Positions 7,076 to 12,291 of a DNA stretch of 12,291 bases are shown here, piece after piece. The first letter of the stretch is position 1. The number at the start of each line of letters is the position of its first letter. This DNA is from Spirochaetales bacterium. GTDB lineage: Bacteria; Spirochaetota; Spirochaetia; SZUA-6; DRHE01. A program made the translations under genes and the position numbers. The notes below the pieces were generated by a model. It did not search any database, was not told where the DNA came from, and saw nothing but the letters and a program-made list of their open reading frames with translations. The stretch covers positions 1 through 12,291 of the forward strand of contig JAFGFV010000378.1 in NCBI GenBank assembly GCA_016930895.1. Reading direction: 5' to 3'.

Positions 7076-7978
7076 TCAGCGACTCTCGGCGGCAGGAAGA
7101 CTGGCCGCCAGCAGCCCGAAGGCCAGGCGGTGAACCGCCAGGCGATCCTGCAGGGGCAGGCGCGTGGGCGTCTCCACCGTGTACACCAGGTCGCTGTTCT
7201 CGAGGCGAAGATAGTTGGTCAGGGAAAGCTGCCGGGTCATGCGCATGTATCCGAGCCCCCAGCGCGGGGCGTCGATGAGACCGTCCCGGGTGCGCAGGAT
7301 GACCATGTTCACGTCCTGCTCGAGCGGGTAGCCCCGGTCCCGGATCGCGGCGAGGACCCGCCGGCTTTCGGTCTCGTCCTTACGGGCGTACTGGTAGAGG
7401 TAGACCCCCGTCGCATCGGGGTCTTCGTGATGGTCGACCACCAGGTCGTAGCGCTGTCCGGCGAACAGATCCCGGAGGACGTGGGCCTCCTGGGTGGCGA
7501 AGCTCGCGAAGTCCCGGTTGATGTCCCGGCCGTCCCGGTTGTAGCGCTGGTCGTGGCTCCAGCCCCAGGGGTTGACCAGGGGGATCAGGTCCATGGCCAG
7601 GTCCGGCCAGGCCTCGGGCCGCCCGGCCAGCTCCTCGATCAGCTCCAGCACCCAGCCCGCGCCCGCCGGCTCGTTGCCGTGAACGCCGCCGGTGACCAGG
7701 GCGGTGCGCCGTGCCCCCGGAGGGCGGTAGCGCACGAGCCACAGGGGCGTGTCGAAGCCCGGATAGACGATCCGGCCGGCTTCGACCAGGGTGAGCTGAT
7801 CGGAGGCGGAGTCCGCCTCGCGGAGCCTCGCCTCGAGCCCCGCGAGCTGCCGCAGCCGCGGCGGGTCCACGTCGTAGGGCTCGCGGTGTCCGCTGGCGCA
7901 GGCCCCCAGGAGCGCGAGTGCGGCCAGGAGAAGGGCCGCCGGCAGGAGCGAGCTCCAATGTGGCTTGGAGGGATCCAT
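7076..7978 (-). CDS. M14-family zinc carboxypeptidase-like lipoprotein
   Basis: Predicted secreted lipoprotein of 300 aa. A basic and hydrophobic N-terminus (residues 1-26) ends in the lipobox L-G-A-Cys27, followed by Ala, which fits outer-membrane rather than inner-membrane retention. The mature part is an M14 metallopeptidase or deacylase: zinc ligands His100-x-x-Glu103 in GGVHGNEPAG, NPWGWSHDQRYNRDG with INRDF for substrate binding, His183 or His184 as third ligand, and Glu269 (YTVETPT) as catalytic base. It probably hydrolyses a C-terminal or side-chain amide in the periplasm; the substrate is unknown, and murein peptides or acyl-amino acids are possible. The start is fixed: an in-frame TAG, itself part of the -10 box, lies 15 nt upstream with no start codon between. 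No ribosome-binding site fits, so translation is probably leaderless. First gene of an operon with the permease. Confidence 0.85.
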   Translation of the reverse strand: MDPSKPHWSSLLPAALLLAALALLGACASGHREPYDVDPPRLRQLAGLEARLREADSASDQLTLVEAGRIVYPGFDTPLWLVRYRPPGARRTALVTGGVHGNEPAGAGWVLELIEELAGRPEAWPDLAMDLIPLVNPWGWSHDQRYNRDGRDINRDFASFATQEAHVLRDLFAGQRYDLVVDHHEDPDATGVYLYQYARKDETESRRVLAAIRDRGYPLEQDVNMVILRTRDGLIDAPRWGLGYMRMTRQLSLTNYLRLENSDLVYTVETPTRLPLQDRLAVHRLAFGLLAASLPAAESR

Positions 7979-7993
7979 AGAATCGCCATTCTA
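7978..7993. repeat. Perfect inverted repeat over the M14 -10 box
   Basis: TAGAAT, four bases (CGCC on the plus strand), then ATTCTA: arms of six bases, perfectly complementary. One arm is the -10 box of the M14-permease operon and the other ends at the start codon. It could be an operator for a small dimeric repressor, or a by-product of the AT-rich -10 box. Confidence 0.55.
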
Positions 7994-8016
7994 CGGCAGG
8001 CGCTGCGCCCTTGCAA
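7988..8016 (-). promoter_or_regulatory. Sigma70-like promoter of the M14-permease operon
   Basis: On the minus strand: TTGCAA (8016-8011, four of six consensus bases), a 17-bp spacer and TAGAAT (7993-7988, five of six). Nine bases separate the -10 box from ATG 7978, so the transcript would have a leader of zero to about three nt. It lies in the 76-bp gap after manA, giving this operon its own promoter. Confidence 0.7.
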
Positions 8017-8054
8017 GCTCGCCGGACGGGCTGTGTCGGACTGCCGGTGGCAGG

Positions 8055-9287
8055 TCAGGGCACGGTCGCCTTGAAGAGGCGCGCGGTGCCCTCGAGGCGA
8101 TAGGCAGGGGCCGCGGCGGGGACGAGAATCGAGCTGCCCGGTTCGAGGGTCAGGGCACGGGGAGCTTTGCTCCCGTGGGTCCTCAGGCGGGCGGCGCCGG
8201 AGACGCAGAGGAGGATCTCCACATTTCTTCGCTTCGGGGACCGGTACCCGCGCCCGCGGGGGGGGCGGATCTCGGAGAGCAGGAACTCCCGTGCGGGGGT
8301 GCGGTATAGGGTCTCGCCGCTGGGGCGCACGCGCGGGAGCACCGATTTCGCCGGAGCGCCGTCGAAACGGAGGGTGCGGAGGAGCTCGGGGACGTCCACG
8401 TGCTTGGGGGTCAGGCCGCCCCGCAGCACATTGTCCGAGTTGGCCATGAGCTCGATCCCGGTGCCTTGCAGGTACGCGTGGGGGATGCCGGCCTCGAGGA
8501 ACATGGTATCCCCGGGCTGCAGCTCCACCAGGTTCAGCAGCAGGGGCGCCAGGACCCCGATGTCGCCGGGGTAGTGCTCCGCCAGGCTCACGATCCAGCG
8601 CCGCACCGCCGGCGCAGGAACGCTCCCCTCGAGGGCCGGCTGTTCCGGCCCGGAGGCCCGGACGAGCGTCTCTGCGACCGCCTGGAGCCGGCGTCTCTCC
8701 GGGAGGGTCATCAGGGCCTGGAAGAACCCTCGCAGGCCTTCGGGCGTGGGCCGGCGGGCCAGCTCGGCAGTCTCCGGGGCCAGGGAGGGAGGTCCGGCGC
8801 TCTCGAAGAGGGCCAGGATCTCTCCGAGCGGCCGGAAACCGCACATTGCCCAGAAGGGCGTCAGGGCCGACAGCACCTCGGGCTTGTGGTTGGGGTCCCG
8901 GTAGTTGCGCTCGAAGGCGTCGAGGGGGATGCCGGCCTCGTTTTCCCGGCGGAAGCCCTCCCGGGCCTGCTCCGCGCTCGGGTGGACCTGGATCGAGAGC
9001 GGGGCGGCGGCGGCAATGACCTTGAACAGAAAGGGGAGCTCTCCGCCGAAGCGGCGGGCCGCCCTGCGCCCGAGCAGGCCTGCCGGGTCCCGCTGCACCA
9101 GCTCGTTCAGGGGGATTTCCCCGTCCTCGACCGACACCCGGGAGGGGGCCTTGGGATGCGCGCCCATCCAGAGCTCCGCCTGGGGGCGCTCCGAGGGAGA
9201 GGGAAGCCCGAGCAGCTCCGGGATGGCCGTGCGAGAGCCCCAGGCGTATTCCTGGATGGTGTTGTGGAGCACGTATGCGGACTTCAA
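8055..9287 (-). CDS. manA: Mannose-6-phosphate isomerase, class I
   Basis: Zinc-dependent isomerase that interconverts fructose 6-phosphate and mannose 6-phosphate, linking glycolysis to GDP-mannose and surface polysaccharides. Length 410 aa, close to the E. coli enzyme (391). Signatures: EYAWGSRTAIPELLG at the start, AELWMGAHPKAPS, zinc ligands Gln100 and His102 in QVHPS, Glu137 in HKPEVLSAL, His270 in AGIPHAYLQGTGIE, and catalytic Arg289 in NVLRGG. The start is a TTG at 9287 with AGGAGG five nt upstream; it reads MKSAYVLHNTIQEYAWGS and fits the family start. Longer in-frame readings run back through the divergent J-domain gene and are rejected. Divergently transcribed from the J-domain gene across a 150-bp gap. 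No operon link to the M14 gene downstream is needed, since that has its own promoter. Confidence 0.96.
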   Translation of the reverse strand: MKSAYVLHNTIQEYAWGSRTAIPELLGLPSPSERPQAELWMGAHPKAPSRVSVEDGEIPLNELVQRDPAGLLGRRAARRFGGELPFLFKVIAAAAPLSIQVHPSAEQAREGFRRENEAGIPLDAFERNYRDPNHKPEVLSALTPFWAMCGFRPLGEILALFESAGPPSLAPETAELARRPTPEGLRGFFQALMTLPERRRLQAVAETLVRASGPEQPALEGSVPAPAVRRWIVSLAEHYPGDIGVLAPLLLNLVELQPGDTMFLEAGIPHAYLQGTGIELMANSDNVLRGGLTPKHVDVPELLRTLRFDGAPAKSVLPRVRPSGETLYRTPAREFLLSEIRPPRGRGYRSPKRRNVEILLCVSGAARLRTHGSKAPRALTLEPGSSILVPAAAPAYRLEGTARLFKATVP

Positions 9288-9374
9288 TCGCGCCTCCTGG
9301 AGGCAGCCGCCGGCGACGGGGGCCACCCGCGGCGACCGGACCGCCGTCGGCGGGTATGCATGGCCCGATGCCGG

Positions 9375-9384
9375 AGTGTACACT
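9375..9384. promoter_or_regulatory. Palindrome AGTGTACACT in divergent promoter region
   Basis: A perfect 10-bp palindrome in the 150-bp gap (9288-9437) between divergent manA and the J-domain gene. Because it is self-complementary, it presents TACACT, a plausible -10 box, on both strands, so it could be a bidirectional promoter core or an operator. No convincing -35 box is seen in either direction. Nothing else in the gap stands out except the two ribosome-binding sites. Confidence 0.4.
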
Positions 9385-9437
9385 GGATGAACCCTGCCTG
9401 CACAGGCGCGGTGAGCCCCGCCAAGGAGCGTCGAGCC

Positions 9438-10367
9438 ATGGGCGATGCTCAATCTGTCACCGTCTCGCTTTCCCCTCTGCTCGAACGTATCGGCGTTCTG
9501 GAGGAGCTGGAGGGCGGGTGGAGCTTGAGCGCGGAGGAGATACGGGAGCTCTTGGGGATCAGGCCCGAGCAGTTTCTGCGCACGATCTACGCCGCCGACC
9601 GTAGCGGTCACCCGCTGGTCGGGGCGGCGGCGGCGACCGCGCGCTTCTCCCAGGAGAACATCTGGGAGTTCGTGGCCCTGGTGGAGCTGTTCTGCGGAAG
9701 CCGGACCGAATCCCGCCTCCAGGAGGCGGGAATCTTCCTGACGCACCCGCAGCAGGTGGAGCTCATGGGGATCTTCATCGCTGTGTGTTCCCGCGCGGTG
9801 CGGGCTCGCGCGGTGGACTCCAGGGAGTTTTCGGCCATGCTGGCCGTTTTCGGGCGTTTCGAGCGGGCGCGGGCCTGCTACCTCGACCAGCACTTTCCGC
9901 TGGAAGAGCTGATCGAGAGCGCCGTGGAGCAGTACTGCGCGGGCCGCCGCTTCGGCATCCCGACGCTCGCCCGCAGGAACGCGAGGGGCCTTCTGGGGTA
10001 CTTCTTCCAGAAGCACCTGCTCGACCGGCACCGGCTGCTCTCCGGGGTGAGCGCGGCCCTGTTCGCGCAGGCGGTGCGGGAGGGGTACGCGCAGCGGCCC
10101 CGAGCGCAGGGCGGCGGCACGCGCGCAGGCGCGGCAGCGGGCGCAGGCGGGCCCGGCGGGGCCGATCGGCCCGGGAGCGTGGGGCCCACCGCGTTGGAGC
10201 GGGCGCGCGGCCTCATGGAGCTCGGGGTCGGCCCCCTGGACCCGGCGGTCCTGAAAAGGCAGTACAAGCGCCTGATGAAGCGCTATCACCCGGACGTGAA
10301 TCCCGCAGGGCTTCGGCGTTGCCAGGAGATCAACGCCGCCTACGCGCTGCTCCTGTCCAGCGCGTGA
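9438..10367 (+). CDS. Protein with C-terminal J domain (DnaJ-like)
   Basis: Protein of 309 aa. The last 55 or so residues are a J domain: LKRQYKRLMKRYHPDVNP with the diagnostic His284-Pro285-Asp286 loop and a following helix (CQEINAAYALL). J domains stimulate Hsp70 (DnaK) ATP hydrolysis. The N-terminal two thirds (1-210) are predominantly helical with no motif I recognise; WSLSAEEIRELLGIRPEQF near residues 30-48 could be a small helix-turn-helix-like unit. A Gly/Ala/Arg-rich linker (about 220-255) joins the two. There are no G/F region, zinc fingers or substrate-binding domains of classical DnaJ, so it is a specialised class III-type co-chaperone. ATG 9438 has AAGGAG nine nt upstream (9423-9428). 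It probably recruits DnaK to an N-terminal partner; which one is unknown. Confidence 0.85.
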   Translation: MGDAQSVTVSLSPLLERIGVLEELEGGWSLSAEEIRELLGIRPEQFLRTIYAADRSGHPLVGAAAATARFSQENIWEFVALVELFCGSRTESRLQEAGIFLTHPQQVELMGIFIAVCSRAVRARAVDSREFSAMLAVFGRFERARACYLDQHFPLEELIESAVEQYCAGRRFGIPTLARRNARGLLGYFFQKHLLDRHRLLSGVSAALFAQAVREGYAQRPRAQGGGTRAGAAAGAGGPGGADRPGSVGPTALERARGLMELGVGPLDPAVLKRQYKRLMKRYHPDVNPAGLRRCQEINAAYALLLSSA

Positions 10368-10385
10368 GTGTCGAGCGGGTGGGGC

Positions 10386-10405
10386 CCGGGAGGGTCACCG
10401 CCCGG
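10386..10405 (+). terminator. GC-rich hairpin after the J-domain gene
   Basis: CCGGG-A-GG, loop GTCA, CC-G-CCCGG: a seven-base-pair stem with one mismatch, 19 bases after the J-domain stop. It lacks a T tract, so an intrinsic terminator is doubtful; it lies directly before the next promoter. Confidence 0.3.
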
Positions 10406-10409
10406 AGCC

Positions 10410-10439
10410 TTGTCCCTCGCCGCCGTGGAAGGGTATCCT
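10410..10439 (+). promoter_or_regulatory. Promoter of the DUF364 gene, probably leaderless
   Basis: TTGTCC (10410-10415), an 18-bp spacer and TATCCT (10434-10439), each matching four of six consensus bases. Only six bases separate the -10 box from GTG 10446, so the predicted transcription start coincides with the start codon and no ribosome-binding site is present. The same layout occurs before 4196 and before the M14 gene. Confidence 0.55.
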
Positions 10440-10445
10440 GGCGGC

Positions 10446-11219
10446 GTGAACATCGTGACAGCAGTGCAGGAAGCGGCCCTGGGACTGGGGCGGGAGCTCC
10501 GGGTGGCCCGGACGGCCGTGGGCGGGATCTACGTGGCGGTCCAGCTCGAGGACGGGAGCTCAGGGGTGGGGTTTCGCTTTCCCGGGGGCGAAGGTTGCCA
10601 TCGCGGCATGGGGCCGGACCCGGAGGGGTGGGCCCCGGGGCCCGCTGACCCGTGGGCCGGCAAGGACGTCCGGGAGCTGATCCCGCTGCTCGGGGGAGAG
10701 GACCTGGTGCAGTCGGCCCTGGCCCTGGCGACCATCAACGCGATGTGCACGGGAGGATCGGGGCTTGCCGCCGCCCCCCTTCCCGGGGACGTGCTCGAGC
10801 ACGTGGAGCTGCGGGAGGGCGACCGGGTCTGCATGGTAGGCTGCTTCCTGCCCGTGGTGGCCCGCCTGGAGGAGCGCCGCATCGAGGTCGTTTCGGTGGA
10901 CCAGCGGCCGAGGCCGGGTGCCCTCCCGGCCGAGGATGTGGAATCGGTCCTGCCCAAAAGCCAGGTGGCGCTTGTCACCGCGACCTCCCTGGTCAACGCT
11001 ACCCTGGACCACCTGCTCGAGCTGGCCTCCGGGTGCCGCAGCGTGGCCCTGCTCGGTCCCTCCACGCCCATGCTGCCGGGAGCCTTCGCATCGACCCCCG
11101 TGCGGCTGCTCTCCGGGATCCGGATCTCCGACCCAGCACGCGTGCTCGAGATCGTGGCCGACGGCGGGGGGTTCCGGGACTACCGCCCCCACGTGGTCAA
11201 GATCAACCTGGCTTCGTAG
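10446..11219 (+). CDS. DUF4213/DUF364 putative heavy-metal-chelation protein
   Basis: Protein of 257 aa, cytoplasmic. Residues about 1-100 match the DUF4213 layout (VGGIYVAVQLEDGSSGVGF, ALATINAMC) and residues about 115-245 the Rossmann-like DUF364 domain with the conserved GPSTPMLPG (204-212). This family is annotated as a putative heavy-metal-chelation domain and is common in anaerobes; no reaction is established. The start GTG 10446 begins the conserved part and sits at the predicted transcription start. An in-frame GTG at 10368, directly after the previous stop codon, would add 26 low-complexity residues and has no ribosome-binding site, so it is less likely. Cys51, Cys101, Cys129 and Cys133 could be metal ligands, but that is inference. 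The following symporter gene has its own promoter. Confidence 0.8.
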   Translation: MNIVTAVQEAALGLGRELRVARTAVGGIYVAVQLEDGSSGVGFRFPGGEGCHRGMGPDPEGWAPGPADPWAGKDVRELIPLLGGEDLVQSALALATINAMCTGGSGLAAAPLPGDVLEHVELREGDRVCMVGCFLPVVARLEERRIEVVSVDQRPRPGALPAEDVESVLPKSQVALVTATSLVNATLDHLLELASGCRSVALLGPSTPMLPGAFASTPVRLLSGIRISDPARVLEIVADGGGFRDYRPHVVKINLAS

Positions 11220-11254
11220 GCTTCCGGGGCCCGCGCACAGGCGGGCGCGGATCC

Positions 11255-11283
11255 TTGACGGCCGGCAGGTTCCATCCTACAAC
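11255..11283 (+). promoter_or_regulatory. Sigma70-like promoter of the symporter gene
   Basis: TTGACG (11255-11260, five of six), a 17-bp spacer and TACAAC (11278-11283, four of six). The predicted transcription start near 11290 gives a leader of roughly 33 bases containing AGGAGGT (11309-11315). Unlike the three leaderless units, this one has a normal leader. Confidence 0.6.
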
Positions 11284-11291
11284 CATAGGAT
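11274..11291. repeat. Inverted repeat across symporter -10 and start site
   Basis: ATCCTA, six bases (CAACCA), TAGGAT: perfect six-base arms overlapping the -10 box and the expected transcription start of the symporter gene. Its position fits a repressor operator, for example for a sugar-responsive regulator, but no regulator gene lies in the window. Confidence 0.5.
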
Positions 11292-11322
11292 ATCGCCGTG
11301 CCCTCGCGAGGAGGTGGATGCC

Positions 11323-12291
11323 ATGGACCAGGCTCAGAGCGGAAAGCTTCCCGTTCGCGTCAAGCTGGGTTTCGGGGTGGGAGACCTTGGCGGCAATCTC
11401 TACTTCACGGTCATCGCCTTCTGGATGCTCAACTACCTGACCGACACTGTGGGCATCTCCGCGGGAATGGCCGGGATCGTGGTCATGATCGGCAAGATCT
11501 GGGACGCGATCACGGACCCCCTGATGGGCTACATCTCCGACCGGACCCGCAGCCGCTGGGGGCGCCGCCGCCCGTACCTGCTGTTCGGCAGCGTTCCCTG
11601 GTTCGCAGCCATGATCTTCATGTTCACCAACCCGCGCCTGCAATCCCAGGCCGGGTTGTTCGCTTGGGGGGTGATCGCCTACTGCCTCCTGTCCACGGCT
11701 TTCACGGTGGTCAACGTGCCCTACTCCTCTCTGACCCCGGAGCTGACCAAGGACTACCACGAGCGCACCAGCCTGAACGGCTTCCGTTCGACCTTCATGG
11801 TCATCGGCACCCTGCTGGGGGCCGGGGCGGCCCTGCCGCTCATTGGCGCCTTCCCGAACAAGAACATCGGCTTCACGGCCATGGGGGCGATCTTCGGGGC
11901 CCTGATGATGGCGGTATCCCTGATCACCTTCTTCGCCGTGCGCGAGCCGCCTCTGCCGGAGAAGGGCAAGTCGATGATGGGTTTCTTCAAGACCTACGCT
12001 CACGTCTTTCGGAACAAGCCCTTTCTGTTCATCGTCTTTACCTACATGGGCAACATCACCGCGGTCACCGTGGTGAGCGGGATCATGATTTACTACTTCA
12101 AATACCTCTTCGACAACGAGGGCATGACCACCGTGGGGCTGCTGATCCTGCTGGTCACCGCCATGCTCTTTATCCCCCTGTCGGTGCTCGTGTCCCGGCG
12201 CATCGGCAAGAAGACCACCTACGTGATCGGGATGCTGATCATCGCCGCCGCCTGCATCGTGATCTTCCTGCTGGGCCACGTGATCGGCCTG
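11323..12291 (+). CDS. GPH/MelB-type sodium:sugar symporter (MFS), 3' truncated by window
   Basis: The first 323 codons of a membrane transporter that runs off the window end; the family is usually about 450-480 aa. The start VKLGFGVGDLGGNLYFT is the typical GPH opening. It is followed by KIWDAITDPLMGYISDRT, whose two aspartates match the cation-binding Asp55 and Asp59 of MelB, then RSRWGRRRPYLL, the family loop 2-3 signature, and VNVPYSSLTPELTKDYHERT. About eight hydrophobic helices are visible. It most likely carries a glycoside or sugar acid with sodium or protons. ATG 11323 has AGGAGGT seven nt upstream; an ATG at 11318 is out of frame. The substrate is not readable; a catabolic partner may lie beyond the window. 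Confidence 0.92.
   Translation, partial: MDQAQSGKLPVRVKLGFGVGDLGGNLYFTVIAFWMLNYLTDTVGISAGMAGIVVMIGKIWDAITDPLMGYISDRTRSRWGRRRPYLLFGSVPWFAAMIFMFTNPRLQSQAGLFAWGVIAYCLLSTAFTVVNVPYSSLTPELTKDYHERTSLNGFRSTFMVIGTLLGAGAALPLIGAFPNKNIGFTAMGAIFGALMMAVSLITFFAVREPPLPEKGKSMMGFFKTYAHVFRNKPFLFIVFTYMGNITAVTVVSGIMIYYFKYLFDNEGMTTVGLLILLVTAMLFIPLSVLVSRRIGKKTTYVIGMLIIAAACIVIFLLGHVIGL

Noticed and set aside
8041..8053. Short hairpin CTGCC-GGT-GGCAG directly after the manA stop, as a terminator
   Set aside because: Five base pairs and no T tract on the relevant strand; too weak to call.
5822..8074. A 750-codon open frame on the plus strand across the permease and M14 genes
   Set aside because: It is antisense to two clear genes. 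Its composition (His, Gln, Arg, Gly and Pro rich) is that of a shadow frame in GC-rich DNA, and it shows no motif.
8400..9437. An upstream extension of the J-domain frame on the plus strand
   Set aside because: It is antisense to manA. ATG 9438 has AAGGAG at a suitable distance and begins the plausible protein.
9288..10289. An N-terminal extension of manA on the minus strand through the J-domain gene
   Set aside because: The conserved protein starts at TTG 9287 with a strong ribosome-binding site; upstream codons are antisense to the J-domain gene and of low complexity.
11231..11250. Hairpin CCGCGC / GCGCGG after the DUF364 gene, as a terminator
   Set aside because: Six base pairs with an eight-base loop and no T tract; such pairs arise easily at this GC content.

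Overview
The window is about 12.3 kb of dense, GC-rich bacterial DNA. Third codon positions are mostly G or C, genes are closely packed, and no rRNA, tRNA, CRISPR or insertion sequence was seen. The gene mix (a KamA-type radical SAM enzyme, D-Ala-D-Ala-ligase-like ATP-grasp enzymes, a DUF4213/DUF364 protein, an M14 lipoprotein) and the lipobox fit a Gram-negative, probably anaerobic bacterium. A high-GC deltaproteobacterial or Desulfobacterota-type genome is my guess, held with low confidence because no phylogenetic marker is present.

Left part (82-5700, plus strand). A tight operon encodes a lysine 2,3-aminomutase-like radical SAM enzyme, an ATP-grasp ligase fused to a GNAT acetyltransferase, and a second ATP-grasp ligase that starts on the GTGA overlap. 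About 100 bp later, behind its own promoter-like sequence, come a small thioredoxin-fold protein with an unusual W-C-G-Q-W active site and a GNAT-family protein, coupled by TGATG. The first three genes look like a pathway that makes a beta-amino acid (probably beta-lysine), joins it to other amino acids by ATP-dependent peptide bonds and acetylates the product. That is a small non-ribosomal acyl-peptide of unknown use, possibly an osmolyte or secondary metabolite. This is the most interesting part of the window.

Middle (5714-9287, minus strand). An M14 zinc-peptidase-like lipoprotein followed by an APC-type amino acid permease forms a second operon, convergent with the first and 13 bp from it. 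Upstream lies manA (type I mannose-6-phosphate isomerase).

Right part (9438-12291, plus strand). Divergent from manA is a protein with a C-terminal J domain, then a DUF4213/DUF364 protein, then the first 323 codons of a GPH/MelB-type sodium:sugar symporter that runs off the window.

Regulation. Three genes (4196, the 7978 minus-strand gene, and 10446) have a -35/-10-like pair whose -10 box lies only 6-9 nt before the start codon, with no room for a ribosome-binding site. This suggests leaderless or nearly leaderless transcripts. Other genes (manA, J-domain protein, permease, symporter, second ATP-grasp) have good Shine-Dalgarno sequences. Two promoters carry perfect 6-bp inverted repeats at the -10 region, which are operator candidates.
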